From Haliscomenobacter hydrossis DSM 1100 (GTDB taxonomy: Bacteria > Bacteroidota > Bacteroidia > Chitinophagales > Saprospiraceae), in assembly GCF_000212735.1 (NCBI RefSeq), contig NC_015510.1, positions 4,465,001-4,529,000 on the forward strand: 64,000 nt of DNA, read 5' to 3'. The translations under genes and the position numbers were made by a program. Below, one piece after another: positions 35,505 to 44,156 of the stretch (positions are counted from its first letter, which is position 1; the number at the start of each line of letters is the position of its first letter). Below the pieces are notes generated by a model. The model was not told the origin of the DNA, searched no databases, and worked only from the letters and a program-made list of their open reading frames with translations.

Positions 35505-35933
35505 ATGAAAAAAACAATCCTCTGCCTGCTTTTTGCTGGCTTAGCCGCCGCAGGTTTTGCCCAATCCAAGGCCGAACAACAAGTGGCCGACGCCGTATCT
35601 GCCTGGCGCAAAGCCATGATCGACGCGGATAAAACTGCCCTGGACGGCCTTTTGGCCGCAGAACTCAGCTACGGCCATTCATCTGGTAAAATTGAAGACA
35701 AGGCCATGCTCCTTACCTCCATTTCCACCGGACAATCGGACTTCATCACGATGGATCTGACCGAACAAACCATCAAAATGGCCGGCAAAACGGCCATAGT
35801 ACGCCACAAACTGGCTGGCGACATCCAGGATGGGGGTAAACCCGGTAACGTCAAATTGTTGGTGTTACAGATTTGGCAAAAACAGGGAGCGGGCTGGAAA
35901 TTACTGGCGCGGCAGGCCGTGCGGCAGCCCTGA
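35505..35933 (+). CDS. Exported NTF2-like protein (DUF4440 type)
   Basis: 142 residues with a signal peptide (MKKTILCLLFAGLAAAGFAQ). The mature part is a single NTF2-like cone: VADAVSAWRKAMIDADKTAL, LLAAELSYGHSSGKIEDKAML and a final LQIWQKQGAGWKLLARQAV. Proteins of this fold with a GHSSG-like turn are common in Bacteroidota; some are steroid-isomerase-like enzymes, but no catalytic assignment can be made. It is between two hairpins and therefore may be transcribed with the PQQ gene. Confidence 0.85.
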   Translation: MKKTILCLLFAGLAAAGFAQSKAEQQVADAVSAWRKAMIDADKTALDGLLAAELSYGHSSGKIEDKAMLLTSISTGQSDFITMDLTEQTIKMAGKTAIVRHKLAGDIQDGGKPGNVKLLVLQIWQKQGAGWKLLARQAVRQP

Positions 35934-35946
35934 ACAAAACAGGATT

Positions 35947-36017
35947 CGTCATCCCGAAATTTAGTGTTCAATCGCTCTAATGCTGAACACAACTTTGATT
36001 AAAAATCTGGGGTGACG
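35947..36017. repeat. Hairpin related to the outer arm of the ACAAAGG repeat
   Basis: CGTCATCCC (35947-35955) pairs with GGGGTGACG (36009-36017), 8 of 9; inside, GTGTTCA (35964-35970) pairs with TGAACAC (35984-35990). The left word GTCATCCCGAAATTT is like the outer arm of repeat copies B and C, so this may be a fourth, coreless relative. It begins 14 nt after the NTF2-like gene. Confidence 0.6.
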
Positions 36018-36023
36018 CTAGGG

Positions 36024-36102
36024 TTTCTCAGGTTTCTTAGGTGGTAAAAAAGAAAAAACTGCGTAGCAGGGTATTCTTTCACCACTTAAGAAACCTGAGA
36101 AA
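36024..36102. repeat. Hairpin of GGTTTCTCA-type units
   Basis: Left arm 36024-36045 and right arm 36081-36102 pair at 21 of 22 positions. The right side carries a further unit (about 36106-36121) with no left partner. The loop is A-rich. It stands directly after the preceding hairpin and 64 nt before the next sulfatase gene. Confidence 0.8.
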
Positions 36103-36165
36103 CTTAAGGAACCACCTAAGGAATTACCCGCACCCTGGTGATCAATCATCAGCAACCCAAGTTTT

Positions 36166-37680
36166 ATGCTCAGGAGAATCGCCTTCATTTGCCTATCCCT
36201 GCTTTCTACCGTGTTTTCCCTACACGCCCAAAAGCAACAAACGCCCAATGTGGTCATCATTTATGCCGATGACATTGGCTACGGAGATTTTAGTTGCTAC
36301 TATCCCCAGAATAAGGTCAAAACGCCCAATGTAGACAAATTGGCCAAAGAGAGCTTGCGTTTCACCCGAGCCTACTGCACGGGTGCGACTTGTACACCTT
36401 CACGCTTTTCTTTGCTGACGGGGCAGTATCCCTGGCGGCAAACGGGGGTGAGTGTTCTGGCCGGGGATGCCACGGCACTCATTCGTTCAGATCGACCCAC
36501 GCTGGCTTCGGTGTTTAATGCTGCGGGCTATCAAACCGGGGTGGTGGGAAAATGGCACCTGGGTTTGGGCGATGACCGTGGCCCCGATTGGAATGGGCAG
36601 ATCCAGCAATGCCCCAATGACGTGGGTTTTACCTATTCCTACATCATGGCCGCCACGGGCGATCGGGTGCCCACCGTGTATGTGGAAAATGGGCGGGTCG
36701 TCAACCTCGACCCTAAAGATCCCATTCAGGTCAGCTACAAAGAAAAAATCGGCAATGAGCCCACCGGGCGCGACAATCCCGAACTGCTCAAAATGAAACA
36801 TTCCCACGGCCACGATTTTACGATTGTGAATGGGGTAGGGCGCATTGGCTACATGACTGGTGGCCAATCGGCCCGCTGGATTGATGAAGACATGGCGGAT
36901 GTGTTCACCCAAAAAGCCGTACAGTTTATCCAAAATAACCAGACCAAGCCCTTTCTACTCTATTTTGCCACCCACGACGTCCATGTACCGCGGGTACCCC
37001 ATCCACGTTTTGCGGGCAAAAGTGGCATGGGTCCCCGGGGCGATGCTTTGCTCGAATTCGACTGGTCGGTGGGTGAAATATTGCAGGCGCTGGAAAAAAA
37101 TGGCCTGAGCAAAAACACCCTGGTCATCCTCAGCAGCGACAATGGCCCGGTGATCGACGATGGTTACCAGGATCAGGCGGTGGCCTTGTTGGGTGACCAT
37201 AAAGCGGCGGGACCCTTGCGGGGCGGAAAGTACAGCATTTTTGAGGCGGGAACCCGGGTTCCTTTTATGGTGAAATACCCCCGAAAAGTAAAACCGGGAG
37301 TCTCGAATGCCCTGTTTAGTCAAGTGGATTTGGTAGCTTCTTTGGCGGCCTTGATTGGCCAACCCAGTCCCGCACAAGCCCGCGATAGCCAAAATCACCT
37401 CCCTGCTTTATTGGGAAAAGACAAAAAAGGGCGCAGCGAAGTGCTCATCCATACGCAGTCCGGTAATTCCTTGGCCATCGTGGAGGAGACCTGGAAGTAC
37501 ATTGCCCCGAGTAAAGGCCCAAAAATGAGTGCCGCAACAAATACTGAGCTTGGCAACAACCCGCAGCCACAGTTGTACAACCTGAAAACGGATGTTTATG
37601 AAACCCAAAATGTGGCTGAGAAGTACCCGGAGATTCGGGAGAGGTTGGAAAAAAGATTGGCGGAGCTGAGGGGGAATTGA
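36166..37680 (+). CDS. Exported sulfatase (family S1)
   Basis: 504 residues with signal peptide MLRRIAFICLSLLSTVFSLHAQ. Metal site NVVIIYADDIGYGDFSCY, catalytic signature CTPSRFSLLTGQYPWR near residue 75 (C-x-P-S-R), then VVGKWHLGLG, FATHDVHVPRVPHPRF, LSSDNGPVIDDGYQ and GGKYSIFEAGTRVPFMV. This is the third intact sulfatase; its sequence is closest to arylsulfatase A types. It closes the plus-strand polysaccharide region. Convergent with the E2 gene, about 106 bp apart, with no strong hairpin between. Confidence 0.95.
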   Translation: MLRRIAFICLSLLSTVFSLHAQKQQTPNVVIIYADDIGYGDFSCYYPQNKVKTPNVDKLAKESLRFTRAYCTGATCTPSRFSLLTGQYPWRQTGVSVLAGDATALIRSDRPTLASVFNAAGYQTGVVGKWHLGLGDDRGPDWNGQIQQCPNDVGFTYSYIMAATGDRVPTVYVENGRVVNLDPKDPIQVSYKEKIGNEPTGRDNPELLKMKHSHGHDFTIVNGVGRIGYMTGGQSARWIDEDMADVFTQKAVQFIQNNQTKPFLLYFATHDVHVPRVPHPRFAGKSGMGPRGDALLEFDWSVGEILQALEKNGLSKNTLVILSSDNGPVIDDGYQDQAVALLGDHKAAGPLRGGKYSIFEAGTRVPFMVKYPRKVKPGVSNALFSQVDLVASLAALIGQPSPAQARDSQNHLPALLGKDKKGRSEVLIHTQSGNSLAIVEETWKYIAPSKGPKMSAATNTELGNNPQPQLYNLKTDVYETQNVAEKYPEIRERLEKRLAELRGN

Positions 37681-37786
37681 ATCGTCTAATCATTGTACTT
37701 CACACACAACAAGCGCCTGCCCGGTTCCCCAGACAAGCGCTCATCAAATCTATAATCGAGTATATTTTCCCAAAATTAAGCCCGCA

Positions 37787-39112
37787 TCACACCGCCCGCT
37801 CCACATCAAATCCCTCCAAATAATCCGCCACGCGCTTCAGGAAGGATCCCCCGAGGAAACCATCCACCACGCGGTGGTCATAAGACATCGAGAGGAACAT
37901 CATGTGGCGCACCGCGATGATGTCGCCGTACTCCGTTTCCAGTACCGCCGGTTTTTTGCGAATGGCTCCAACTGCCATTATGGCCACTTGTGGCTGATTG
38001 ATGATGGGGGTGCCCATCACGTTGCCAAAGGTACCCACGTTGGTGATGGTAAAAGTACCACCCTGGATGTCTTCCGGTTTGAGTTGGTTGTTACGGGCGC
38101 GGTTGGCTAGATCGTTCACCGATTTGGTTAAACCCGTGAGGTTCAGTTGGTCGGCCCCTTTGATGACGGGCACGATCAGGTTGCCACTGGGCAGCGCGGC
38201 GGCCATGCCGATGTTCACATCCTTGCGTACGACGATGTTGGTGCCGTCCACCGAGATGTTGATCATCGGAAAATCGCGGATGGCACGGGCTACCGCCTCA
38301 ATGAATACCGGCGTATAGGTGATTTTTTCGTTGTATTTTTTCTGAAAAACGTCTTTGACCTTTTCGCGCCACTTGACGATGTTGGTCACGTCTACTTCCA
38401 CAAAGGAGGTGACGTGCGGCGACACGTGCTTCGACATCACCATGTGCTCGGCGATGAGTTTGCGCATGCGGTCCATTTCTATAATTTCCACATTGCCATC
38501 CAGGCTGACTGCGGGAGCGGTGTAGTTCACCTGAACCGGGCTGCCTTTGCTGGGCGCGGTGCCGGGCTTGATAGCCGGGCTGCTGGCCGGGCCTTCTTTG
38601 CGGTCTTCCAAATAAGAAAAGATGTCTTTTTTGGTGACGCGGCCCTGCATGCCGGAACCCGTAATCAGCTCCAGTTCTTGTAGGCTGATGTTTTCCTGTT
38701 GGGCGATGTTGCGCACCAGAGGCGAGTAAAAACGGCTCCCTTCCCCTTTTCCGATTGGCTGAGCGCTGCTGGCCGGTGCGCCATTGCTGGCTGCGGCAGC
38801 CGGAGTTTGGCCATTGATCTGCGGAGTCGGTTCCGCCAGGGCTGGTGAAGCCTTGGGTTCGGCGGTAGTACTTTCTGTTTCAATCAGGGCAATGACCTTG
38901 CCGATGGGCACGGTGTCGTTTTCGGCAAAAAGCACCTGAACCACTTTGCCCGCAACGGGTGAGGGCACTTCAGAGTCTACTTTGTCCGTAGCGATCTCCA
39001 CGATGGTTTCGTCCAACTCTATCTGATCGCCCACGTTTTTCACCCATTTCAGGATGGTGGCCTCCATGATGCTTTCCCCCATCTTGGGCATGATCAATTC
39101 GAACTGCGCCAT
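37787..39112 (-). CDS. 2-oxo acid dehydrogenase E2 component (dihydrolipoamide acyltransferase)
   Basis: 441 residues from the ATG at 39112. A lipoyl domain (1-75) carries the lipoyl Lys in ATDKVDSE (about K44). An Ala/Pro-rich linker leads to a subunit-binding domain (FYSPLVRNIAQQENISLQEL, GSGMQGRVTKKDIFSYL). The catalytic domain (from about 215) includes VTSFVEVDVTNIVKWREK and ends with SMSYDHRVVDGFLGG, which has the catalytic His. Whether it serves pyruvate, branched-chain or 2-oxoglutarate dehydrogenase is not decided by the sequence; E1 and E3 genes are not adjacent. A nested hairpin lies 22 nt upstream of the start. Confidence 0.93.
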   Translation of the reverse strand: MAQFELIMPKMGESIMEATILKWVKNVGDQIELDETIVEIATDKVDSEVPSPVAGKVVQVLFAENDTVPIGKVIALIETESTTAEPKASPALAEPTPQINGQTPAAAASNGAPASSAQPIGKGEGSRFYSPLVRNIAQQENISLQELELITGSGMQGRVTKKDIFSYLEDRKEGPASSPAIKPGTAPSKGSPVQVNYTAPAVSLDGNVEIIEMDRMRKLIAEHMVMSKHVSPHVTSFVEVDVTNIVKWREKVKDVFQKKYNEKITYTPVFIEAVARAIRDFPMINISVDGTNIVVRKDVNIGMAAALPSGNLIVPVIKGADQLNLTGLTKSVNDLANRARNNQLKPEDIQGGTFTITNVGTFGNVMGTPIINQPQVAIMAVGAIRKKPAVLETEYGDIIAVRHMMFLSMSYDHRVVDGFLGGSFLKRVADYLEGFDVERAV

Positions 39113-39134
39113 GTTGTTTGGTTTCTTGTAAAAA

Positions 39135-39276
39135 TTTAGCACCCGCCTTTGGCGGGAAAGAAGATAATTTCACCACGGATTCCACAGATTAACACAGATT
39201 TTCATCGTAACGAATAAAATCGGTGTTAATCTGTGGAATCTGTGGTGAAAAAAGACCGCTAGAGGCGGGTGCTAAA
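39135..39276. repeat. Two-level palindrome of CACAGATT units
   Basis: Outer arms TTTAGCACCCGCC... at 39135-39155 and 39256-39276 match at 19 of 21 positions. Inner arms 39169-39202 and 39216-39249 match at 32 of 34 and consist of CCACAGATT/AACACAGATT units. The 13-nt loop is at 39203-39215. It lies between the cinA stop and the E2 start, so it would be in the E2 leader or the cinA 3' end. Confidence 0.88.
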
Positions 39277-39347
39277 CAATTACGGTTTCTTATTAATTTG
39301 GATTATTTGGTGCCGCAAAGTTACCAAATAATCCAATAAGTGCTCGC

Positions 39348-40589
39348 CTAGAGCTGCTTTAAGAATTGTCTGATCTGGTTCAAAGCATGAATCGTGAAAT
39401 ACTGGATGTTTTTATCCCGGTCTTTTCCCGCCCGAATGCTGAAAGTTCTGGTCTTTTGGCCGTTGCTGACCGCTATCCAGGCCAGTCCGACCGGCTTGGT
39501 ATCGGAGCCACCGCCGGGGCCGGCAATCCCTGAAATGGAAATGGCGATATCGGCAGGTAGTACCTTGACGGCCCCTTCGGCCATTTCGATCACGGTCTGT
39601 TCACTGACCGCGCCGTGGGTATCCAGGGTTGCAGCGCTTACCCCCAGCACCTGCATTTTGACTTCGTTGGCATAAGCAATGACGCTGCCCACAAAATAAT
39701 CCGATGCGCCAGCCACGGAAGTGATGCGGTGTGCGAGGTAGCCACCAGTACAACTTTCAGCAGTAGCCAATTTTAAACCCCGTTCTTTGAGCATCACGCC
39801 AATGGCACCCTCCAGGGTATCGGTGCCAAAACCGTAGATGATGTCGGCAAAACGCGACCTGATGATCTCGGCTTTTTCGTCCAAAATCCGGTGTAAGGTG
39901 GCTTCATCGGCAAGCGAACCCGTAATGCGCAGGCGCACTTGGGCAATGTGGGGCAGGTAAGCCAATTTAAAACCTTCGGGCAGACCCTCTTCGAAATCTT
40001 CCAGTTTTTCGGCAATATGACTTTCTCCTTCTCCCACCGTAAGAATGGTGCGATGCGCAATGGGTTGCCCCTGGAATTTTTGCCTCAATTTGGGCAGCAC
40101 TTCATTTTCCATGAGGTACTGCATCTCGTACGGCACCCCGGGCATCGACACGATGACTTTGCCTGCGTATTCCATCCACATGCCGGGAGCAGTGCCCATT
40201 TTATTGGTCAAAATCTCTGCATTGGCGGGCATGTAGCACTGGAGGCGGTGGGCTTCGTTCATAGGGCGACCCCACACCTCAAACATCTTGGTGATGCGCT
40301 GGAAGGTGAGCTCGTGAAAAACCATGTCTACCCCCATGTATTCGGACAGGGCTTTTTTGGTGATGTCGTCTTTGGTTGGCCCCAGACCACCCGTCATCAG
40401 GATGACATCAGCCTGTTCCAGGGCTTCGCGCAAGCCGGTATGGATGGCCTCCATGGTGTCCCCTACGGTGATGATCGTCACGACACGAGCACCAGTAAGG
40501 TTGAGTTGTTGGCCCATCCAGGCCGAATTCGTATCGACAATTTGCCCAATGAGGATTTCATCGCCGACGGTTAGGATTGAGATTTTCAT
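39348..40589 (-). CDS. cinA: CinA family protein (nicotinamide-nucleotide amidase / ADP-ribose pyrophosphatase type)
   Basis: 413 residues from the ATG at 40589 (MKISILTVGDEILIGQIVDTNS). The longer open frame upstream codes only for hairpin sequence and is rejected. The N-terminal MoeA/COG1058 domain has VGDEILIGQIVDTN, MTGGLGPTKDD and VSMPGVPYEM; the C-terminal amidase domain has LATAESCTGGYLAHRIT and ISISGIAGPGGGSDTKPVGLAWIAV. It takes part in recycling of damaged or spent pyridine nucleotides in the cytoplasm. birA is upstream on the same strand across a long hairpin. Confidence 0.95.
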   Translation of the reverse strand: MKISILTVGDEILIGQIVDTNSAWMGQQLNLTGARVVTIITVGDTMEAIHTGLREALEQADVILMTGGLGPTKDDITKKALSEYMGVDMVFHELTFQRITKMFEVWGRPMNEAHRLQCYMPANAEILTNKMGTAPGMWMEYAGKVIVSMPGVPYEMQYLMENEVLPKLRQKFQGQPIAHRTILTVGEGESHIAEKLEDFEEGLPEGFKLAYLPHIAQVRLRITGSLADEATLHRILDEKAEIIRSRFADIIYGFGTDTLEGAIGVMLKERGLKLATAESCTGGYLAHRITSVAGASDYFVGSVIAYANEVKMQVLGVSAATLDTHGAVSEQTVIEMAEGAVKVLPADIAISISGIAGPGGGSDTKPVGLAWIAVSNGQKTRTFSIRAGKDRDKNIQYFTIHALNQIRQFLKQL

Positions 40590-40604
40590 GTTTATTGGGT
40601 TCGG

Positions 40605-40708
40605 GGGGTTGAGGGTTCTAGGGTTCGGGGGTTCGACGTTCGAGGGTTTGCACACAATCTTGCAAACCCTCGAACGTCGAACCCTCGAACTCACGAACCC
40701 TCGAACCC
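40605..40708. repeat. GGTTCG-type hairpin overlapping the birA 3' end
   Basis: Arms 40605-40652 and 40661-40708 pair at about 42 of 48 positions, with an uninterrupted inner stem of about 24 bp. Units are GGGTTCGA-like, 8 nt long. The right arm covers the birA stop codon (40691-40693) and its last five codons. Confidence 0.9.
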
Positions 40709-41470
40709 TGATATACTGACTTGTTTAAGTTCAAACGCCTCTTCCCCACCTTCTTCCACCCTGATCAACAGCTTCCCCGTCTCCGAGATGCCACTGATGC
40801 TGCCCCAAAAGACCTCGCCATTGCTGCGTTGAAACAGGGTGGGCTGCTGGTAGCGGTACAAGTGTTGCAGGTATTCAGCGTCCAAATTGGCAAACTGTCC
40901 GGATTTGAGACGAAGGTACATCGCCTCTACATGATGACAAAGCAGTGGGATAAGTGTAGGCAAATCATATTCTTTTCCATTTTCCAGTTGCAAAGAGCTG
41001 GGATTAGGAATATCTTTGGAAAAAATTGTCTGATTCACATTGACCCCAATGCCTACAATAGTGGAGGCAAGGGTGGTGCGGTTCAGGCTATTTTGGATCA
41101 GAATACCACAGATTTTCCGCGTCCCAACGTAAATGTCGTTGGGCCACTTGATCCAAACGGGCTGTAGCTGAACCAATTCAGCAATGAAATGGCGAACAGC
41201 AAGGGCTACCGCTTTGTTCAAGGCAAAATTTTGCTGAGGAGGCAAAAAGTCGGGATAAAGGATGATACTTAAAGTGAGGTTCTTGTCGGGTTCACTTTCC
41301 CATTTACTGCCAACCTGGCCACGCCCCTGGGGTTGGCGAAAGGTCGAAATGACAGTTCCTTCAATTGGCTTGCTTTTTGCTATCAATTCCTGGGCATAAG
41401 TATTGGTTGAAGGCAATTCTTCATGATGTAGGAGAACCTTTCCGATAAAAAGTGTGTTTTGCTGTTGCAA
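40691..41470 (-). CDS. birA: Biotin-[acetyl-CoA carboxylase] ligase
   Basis: 259 residues. The catalytic domain has the biotin/ATP motif GRGQVGSKWESEPDKNL, then VWIKWPNDIYVGTRKICGILI and a short C-terminal SH3-like domain. There is no N-terminal DNA-binding domain, so it acts only as ligase and not as a repressor. It attaches biotin to carboxylase carrier proteins in the cytoplasm. The last residues (GFEGS) are encoded by an arm of the intergenic hairpin, so the native end of the protein seems to have been replaced. Divergent from rsfS. Confidence 0.95.
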   Translation of the reverse strand: MQQQNTLFIGKVLLHHEELPSTNTYAQELIAKSKPIEGTVISTFRQPQGRGQVGSKWESEPDKNLTLSIILYPDFLPPQQNFALNKAVALAVRHFIAELVQLQPVWIKWPNDIYVGTRKICGILIQNSLNRTTLASTIVGIGVNVNQTIFSKDIPNPSSLQLENGKEYDLPTLIPLLCHHVEAMYLRLKSGQFANLDAEYLQHLYRYQQPTLFQRSNGEVFWGSISGISETGKLLIRVEEGGEEAFELKQVSISGFEGS

Positions 41471-41531
41471 TCGTGGTATTTTTTGTAACTTAAAGCAAGA
41501 TTCATCAATCGGATTCCAGAACTGAATACGA

Positions 41532-41561
41532 TTGCCTGATCTTTCACCTAATTTATATTCG
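41532..41561 (+). promoter_or_regulatory. Candidate promoter for rsfS-ftsH
   Basis: TTG at 41532-41534, a 19-nt spacer, then TATATTCG at 41554-41561, one mismatch to TAnnTTTG. The rsfS start codon is 21 nt further on. Confidence 0.5.
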
Positions 41562-41582
41562 CAAAACTAATAAAATCTGGAT

Positions 41583-41969
41583 TTGAGTACGCAAGTAAAA
41601 GTCAAAAGACGCAGCAAGCTCGTTGCCGAAGAGCTAACGGATCTGATTGTTGACAGCATCCAGGAAATCAAAGGCAAAAACATTGTAAAACTTGATCTCC
41701 GCCTTTTAGAAGATGCACCCACCGATTTCTTCATCATCTGTGAAGGTACTTCTACAACTCAGGTCAAGGGTATTTCAGACAATATCCAACGGCGTTTAAA
41801 AGAAACAGGCCTATTGGCCAGTCACGTGGAAGGTGAACGCAATGCCCTCTGGATTTGTCTGGACTACTTCACCGTGGTGGTGCATGTTTTTTACCCCGAA
41901 ACTCGTCATTTCTACGAATTGGAAGATTTGTGGGGCGATGCAACAATAACGCAGTACGGTAGTTTATAG
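41583..41969 (+). CDS. rsfS: Ribosomal silencing factor RsfS (YbeB/Iojap)
   Basis: 128 residues starting at a TTG (41583); no in-frame ATG exists before the conserved part. Family motifs: LTDLIVDSIQEIKGKNIVKLDLR, DFFIICEGTSTTQVKGISDNI, VEGERNALWICLDYFTVVVHVF and RHFYELEDLWGDA. It binds ribosomal protein L14 of the large subunit and prevents subunit joining when nutrients are low. ftsH follows after 109 nt on the same strand, an arrangement often seen in Bacteroidota. Confidence 0.94.
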   Translation: MSTQVKVKRRSKLVAEELTDLIVDSIQEIKGKNIVKLDLRLLEDAPTDFFIICEGTSTTQVKGISDNIQRRLKETGLLASHVEGERNALWICLDYFTVVVHVFYPETRHFYELEDLWGDATITQYGSL

Positions 41970-42078
41970 AAATGTATCGGCATTTGGTCGAACAAAAGCA
42001 ACGATTTCTAGTGCTATCGCGTTTAGTATTCATTTGTAACGCAAGTTTTAATTGCTCATCCTGTAAGGAAAAAGTTTT

Positions 42079-44076
42079 ATGGAAAATAACGAAAATAACA
42101 ATAAGCGAGATAATGGTGGGGGCGGGGGCGGCTCTAGGTTCAGTTCATTCTGGATTTATGGCATCATCGCGGTTATCTTCTTGGGTTTAAACCTCGTGGC
42201 AATGGAAGGCTCGCAAGATCCTTTGCCCAGAAATCGTTTGGGGCAAATGCTCCAAAACGGTGACATCGAAAAGATCGAGGTGATCAACAAGGAGGTGGCT
42301 CATATTTACCTTAAGAAGGACGCCTTAAGCAAGTCTGAATACAAGGACGCTGCAAAAACGACCTTTGGCGGTGATCGTTACCATTATCATACCGAGATTG
42401 GGAGTGTAGAAACTTTTGAAAAGTATCTGCAAGAAAAGTCCAATCAAGAGGGGCAAAGCCTTATCTATCCGATCTACCTGACCAAGAACAATTACCTGAT
42501 GCAGGTGTTGGCCTGGTTGCTTCCTTTTTTGCTCATCATTCTGGTCTGGATCTTCATCATGCGCCGGGTAGGTGGTGGTGGTGGTGGCCCAGGTGGTCAA
42601 ATTTTCAACATTGGCAAATCAAAAGCCGCCTTGTTTGATCAAAACAGCAAGGTGAACATCACTTTTGCCGATGTGGCAGGTTTGGACGAAGCCAAAGAAG
42701 AGGTCGTGGAAGTCGTGGATTTCCTCAAAAACCCTAAAAAATATACCGCATTGGGTGGTAAAATCCCCAAAGGTGTATTGCTAGTTGGTCCTCCAGGAAC
42801 AGGTAAAACCCTGCTGGCCAAAGCCGTTGCTGGTGAAGCAGGTGTACCATTCTTCTCCATCTCGGGTTCTGATTTTGTGGAAATGTTTGTAGGGGTGGGC
42901 GCCTCACGGGTGCGCGACCTTTTTAAACAAGCCCGCGAAAAAGCACCTTGTATTGTCTTCATCGACGAAATTGACGCCATTGGCCGTGCCCGTGGACGCA
43001 ACAATTTCCAGGGGGGCAACGACGAACGTGAAAATACCCTCAACCAGTTGCTGGTTGAAATGGACGGGTTCAGTACCGATAAGGGCGTAATCCTGATGGG
43101 TGCGACCAACCGCCCGGATATTTTGGATACGGCGTTGATGCGGCCAGGTCGTTTTGACCGCCAAATTAGCATCGACCGCCCAGATCTCAATGGCCGTGAA
43201 GCCATCTTCAAGGTCCACCTCAAAACCATCAAAACATCTGACGACATCAGCGCTTGGGCTTTGTCGGAGATGACCCCTGGTTTTGCGGGTGCGGATATCG
43301 CCAACATCTGTAACGAGGCAGCGCTCATCGCGGCCCGCCGTGACAAGAAGTGGGTTGATATGGACGATTTCAATTACGCACTCGACCGGGTAATTGGAGG
43401 TTTGGAGAAAAAGAACAAACTCATTTCGCCGGACGAAAAGAAGATCATTGCTTACCATGAGGCTGGCCACGCGGTATGCGGTTGGTACCTGGAGCATGCT
43501 TCTCCACTGGTAAAAGTGACGATTGTGCCCCGGGGCATTGGTACCCTGGGTTATGCGCAGTATTTGCCCAAAGAAGAAAACATCACCCGCACCGAGCAAT
43601 TGCTCGACCGGATGTGTATGACCTTCGGTGGCCGCGCTGCGGAAAACAACGTCTTCAGCAAAATATCTACCGGTGCTCAAAATGACCTGGATCAGGTAAC
43701 CAAAATGGCTTACAGCATGATCAGCATTTTTGGCATGAACGAAAAAGTGGGCCAGGTATCATTCTATGGCATGTCCAACGAATCTTACCAAAAGCCTTAC
43801 TCTGATGAGACCGCAACCCTGATTGATGAAGAGGTACGCCGCATGGTGAATTCTCAGTACGAGCGGGCCAAGGAGTTGTTGCGCGAGCACCGCAATGAAC
43901 TGGAAATCATCGCACAGGCCTTATTGGAAAAAGAAGTATTGCATAAATCGGACCTGGAGCGCCTCATTGGCCCTCGTCCCTATGCAAATGAAGAAAAAGC
44001 AAAATCGAATGGACACAGCACTTCAGAGCCAATTGCACCGGTAGGTGACCATGGTGATATTGTGCCGAATCCATAG
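42079..44076 (+). CDS. ftsH: ATP-dependent zinc metalloprotease FtsH
   Basis: Membrane AAA+ protease of 665 residues. Two membrane segments (about 18-36 and 137-157) enclose a short periplasmic domain. The AAA module has Walker A GPPGTGKT near residue 236, Walker [12 protein letters not shown], and the second region of homology [19 protein letters not shown]. The zinc site is HEAGH near residue 460, with the third ligand further on. It degrades membrane and regulatory proteins. The glycine-rich start ([12 protein letters not shown]) and GGGGGGPGG after the second membrane segment are normal for Bacteroidota FtsH. Ends at a bidirectional terminator. Confidence 0.98.
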   Translation: MENNENNNKRDNGGGGGGSRFSSFWIYGIIAVIFLGLNLVAMEGSQDPLPRNRLGQMLQNGDIEKIEVINKEVAHIYLKKDALSKSEYKDAAKTTFGGDRYHYHTEIGSVETFEKYLQEKSNQEGQSLIYPIYLTKNNYLMQVLAWLLPFLLIILVWIFIMRRVGGGGGGPGGQIFNIGKSKAALFDQNSKVNITFADVAGLDEAKEEVVEVVDFLKNPKKYTALGGKIPKGVLLVGPPGTGKTLLAKAVAGEAGVPFFSISGSDFVEMFVGVGASRVRDLFKQAREKAPCIVFIDEIDAIGRARGRNNFQGGNDERENTLNQLLVEMDGFSTDKGVILMGATNRPDILDTALMRPGRFDRQISIDRPDLNGREAIFKVHLKTIKTSDDISAWALSEMTPGFAGADIANICNEAALIAARRDKKWVDMDDFNYALDRVIGGLEKKNKLISPDEKKIIAYHEAGHAVCGWYLEHASPLVKVTIVPRGIGTLGYAQYLPKEENITRTEQLLDRMCMTFGGRAAENNVFSKISTGAQNDLDQVTKMAYSMISIFGMNEKVGQVSFYGMSNESYQKPYSDETATLIDEEVRRMVNSQYERAKELLREHRNELEIIAQALLEKEVLHKSDLERLIGPRPYANEEKAKSNGHSTSEPIAPVGDHGDIVPNP

Positions 44077-44101
44077 GTGAGCAGTTTTGTATAAAAAGGA
44101 A

Positions 44102-44137
44102 GGGGCTGGTTGCAGTAATGCAATCAGCCCCTTTTTT
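44102..44137. terminator. Bidirectional terminator between ftsH and hemD
   Basis: Stem GGGGCTGGTTGC (44102-44113) with 44120-44131, 12 bp including one G-T pair, loop of 6, followed by TTTTTT on the plus strand and by a T-rich stretch on the minus strand. It fits intrinsic termination for both convergent genes. Confidence 0.88.
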
Positions 44138-44156
44138 ATACGCTATCAACAAAGAC

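Noticed and set aside
40590-40694. N-terminal extension of CinA
   Set aside because: The extension (EPPNPRTLNPPNP) is hairpin repeat read as protein; the conserved CinA start is MKISILTVGDE at 40589.
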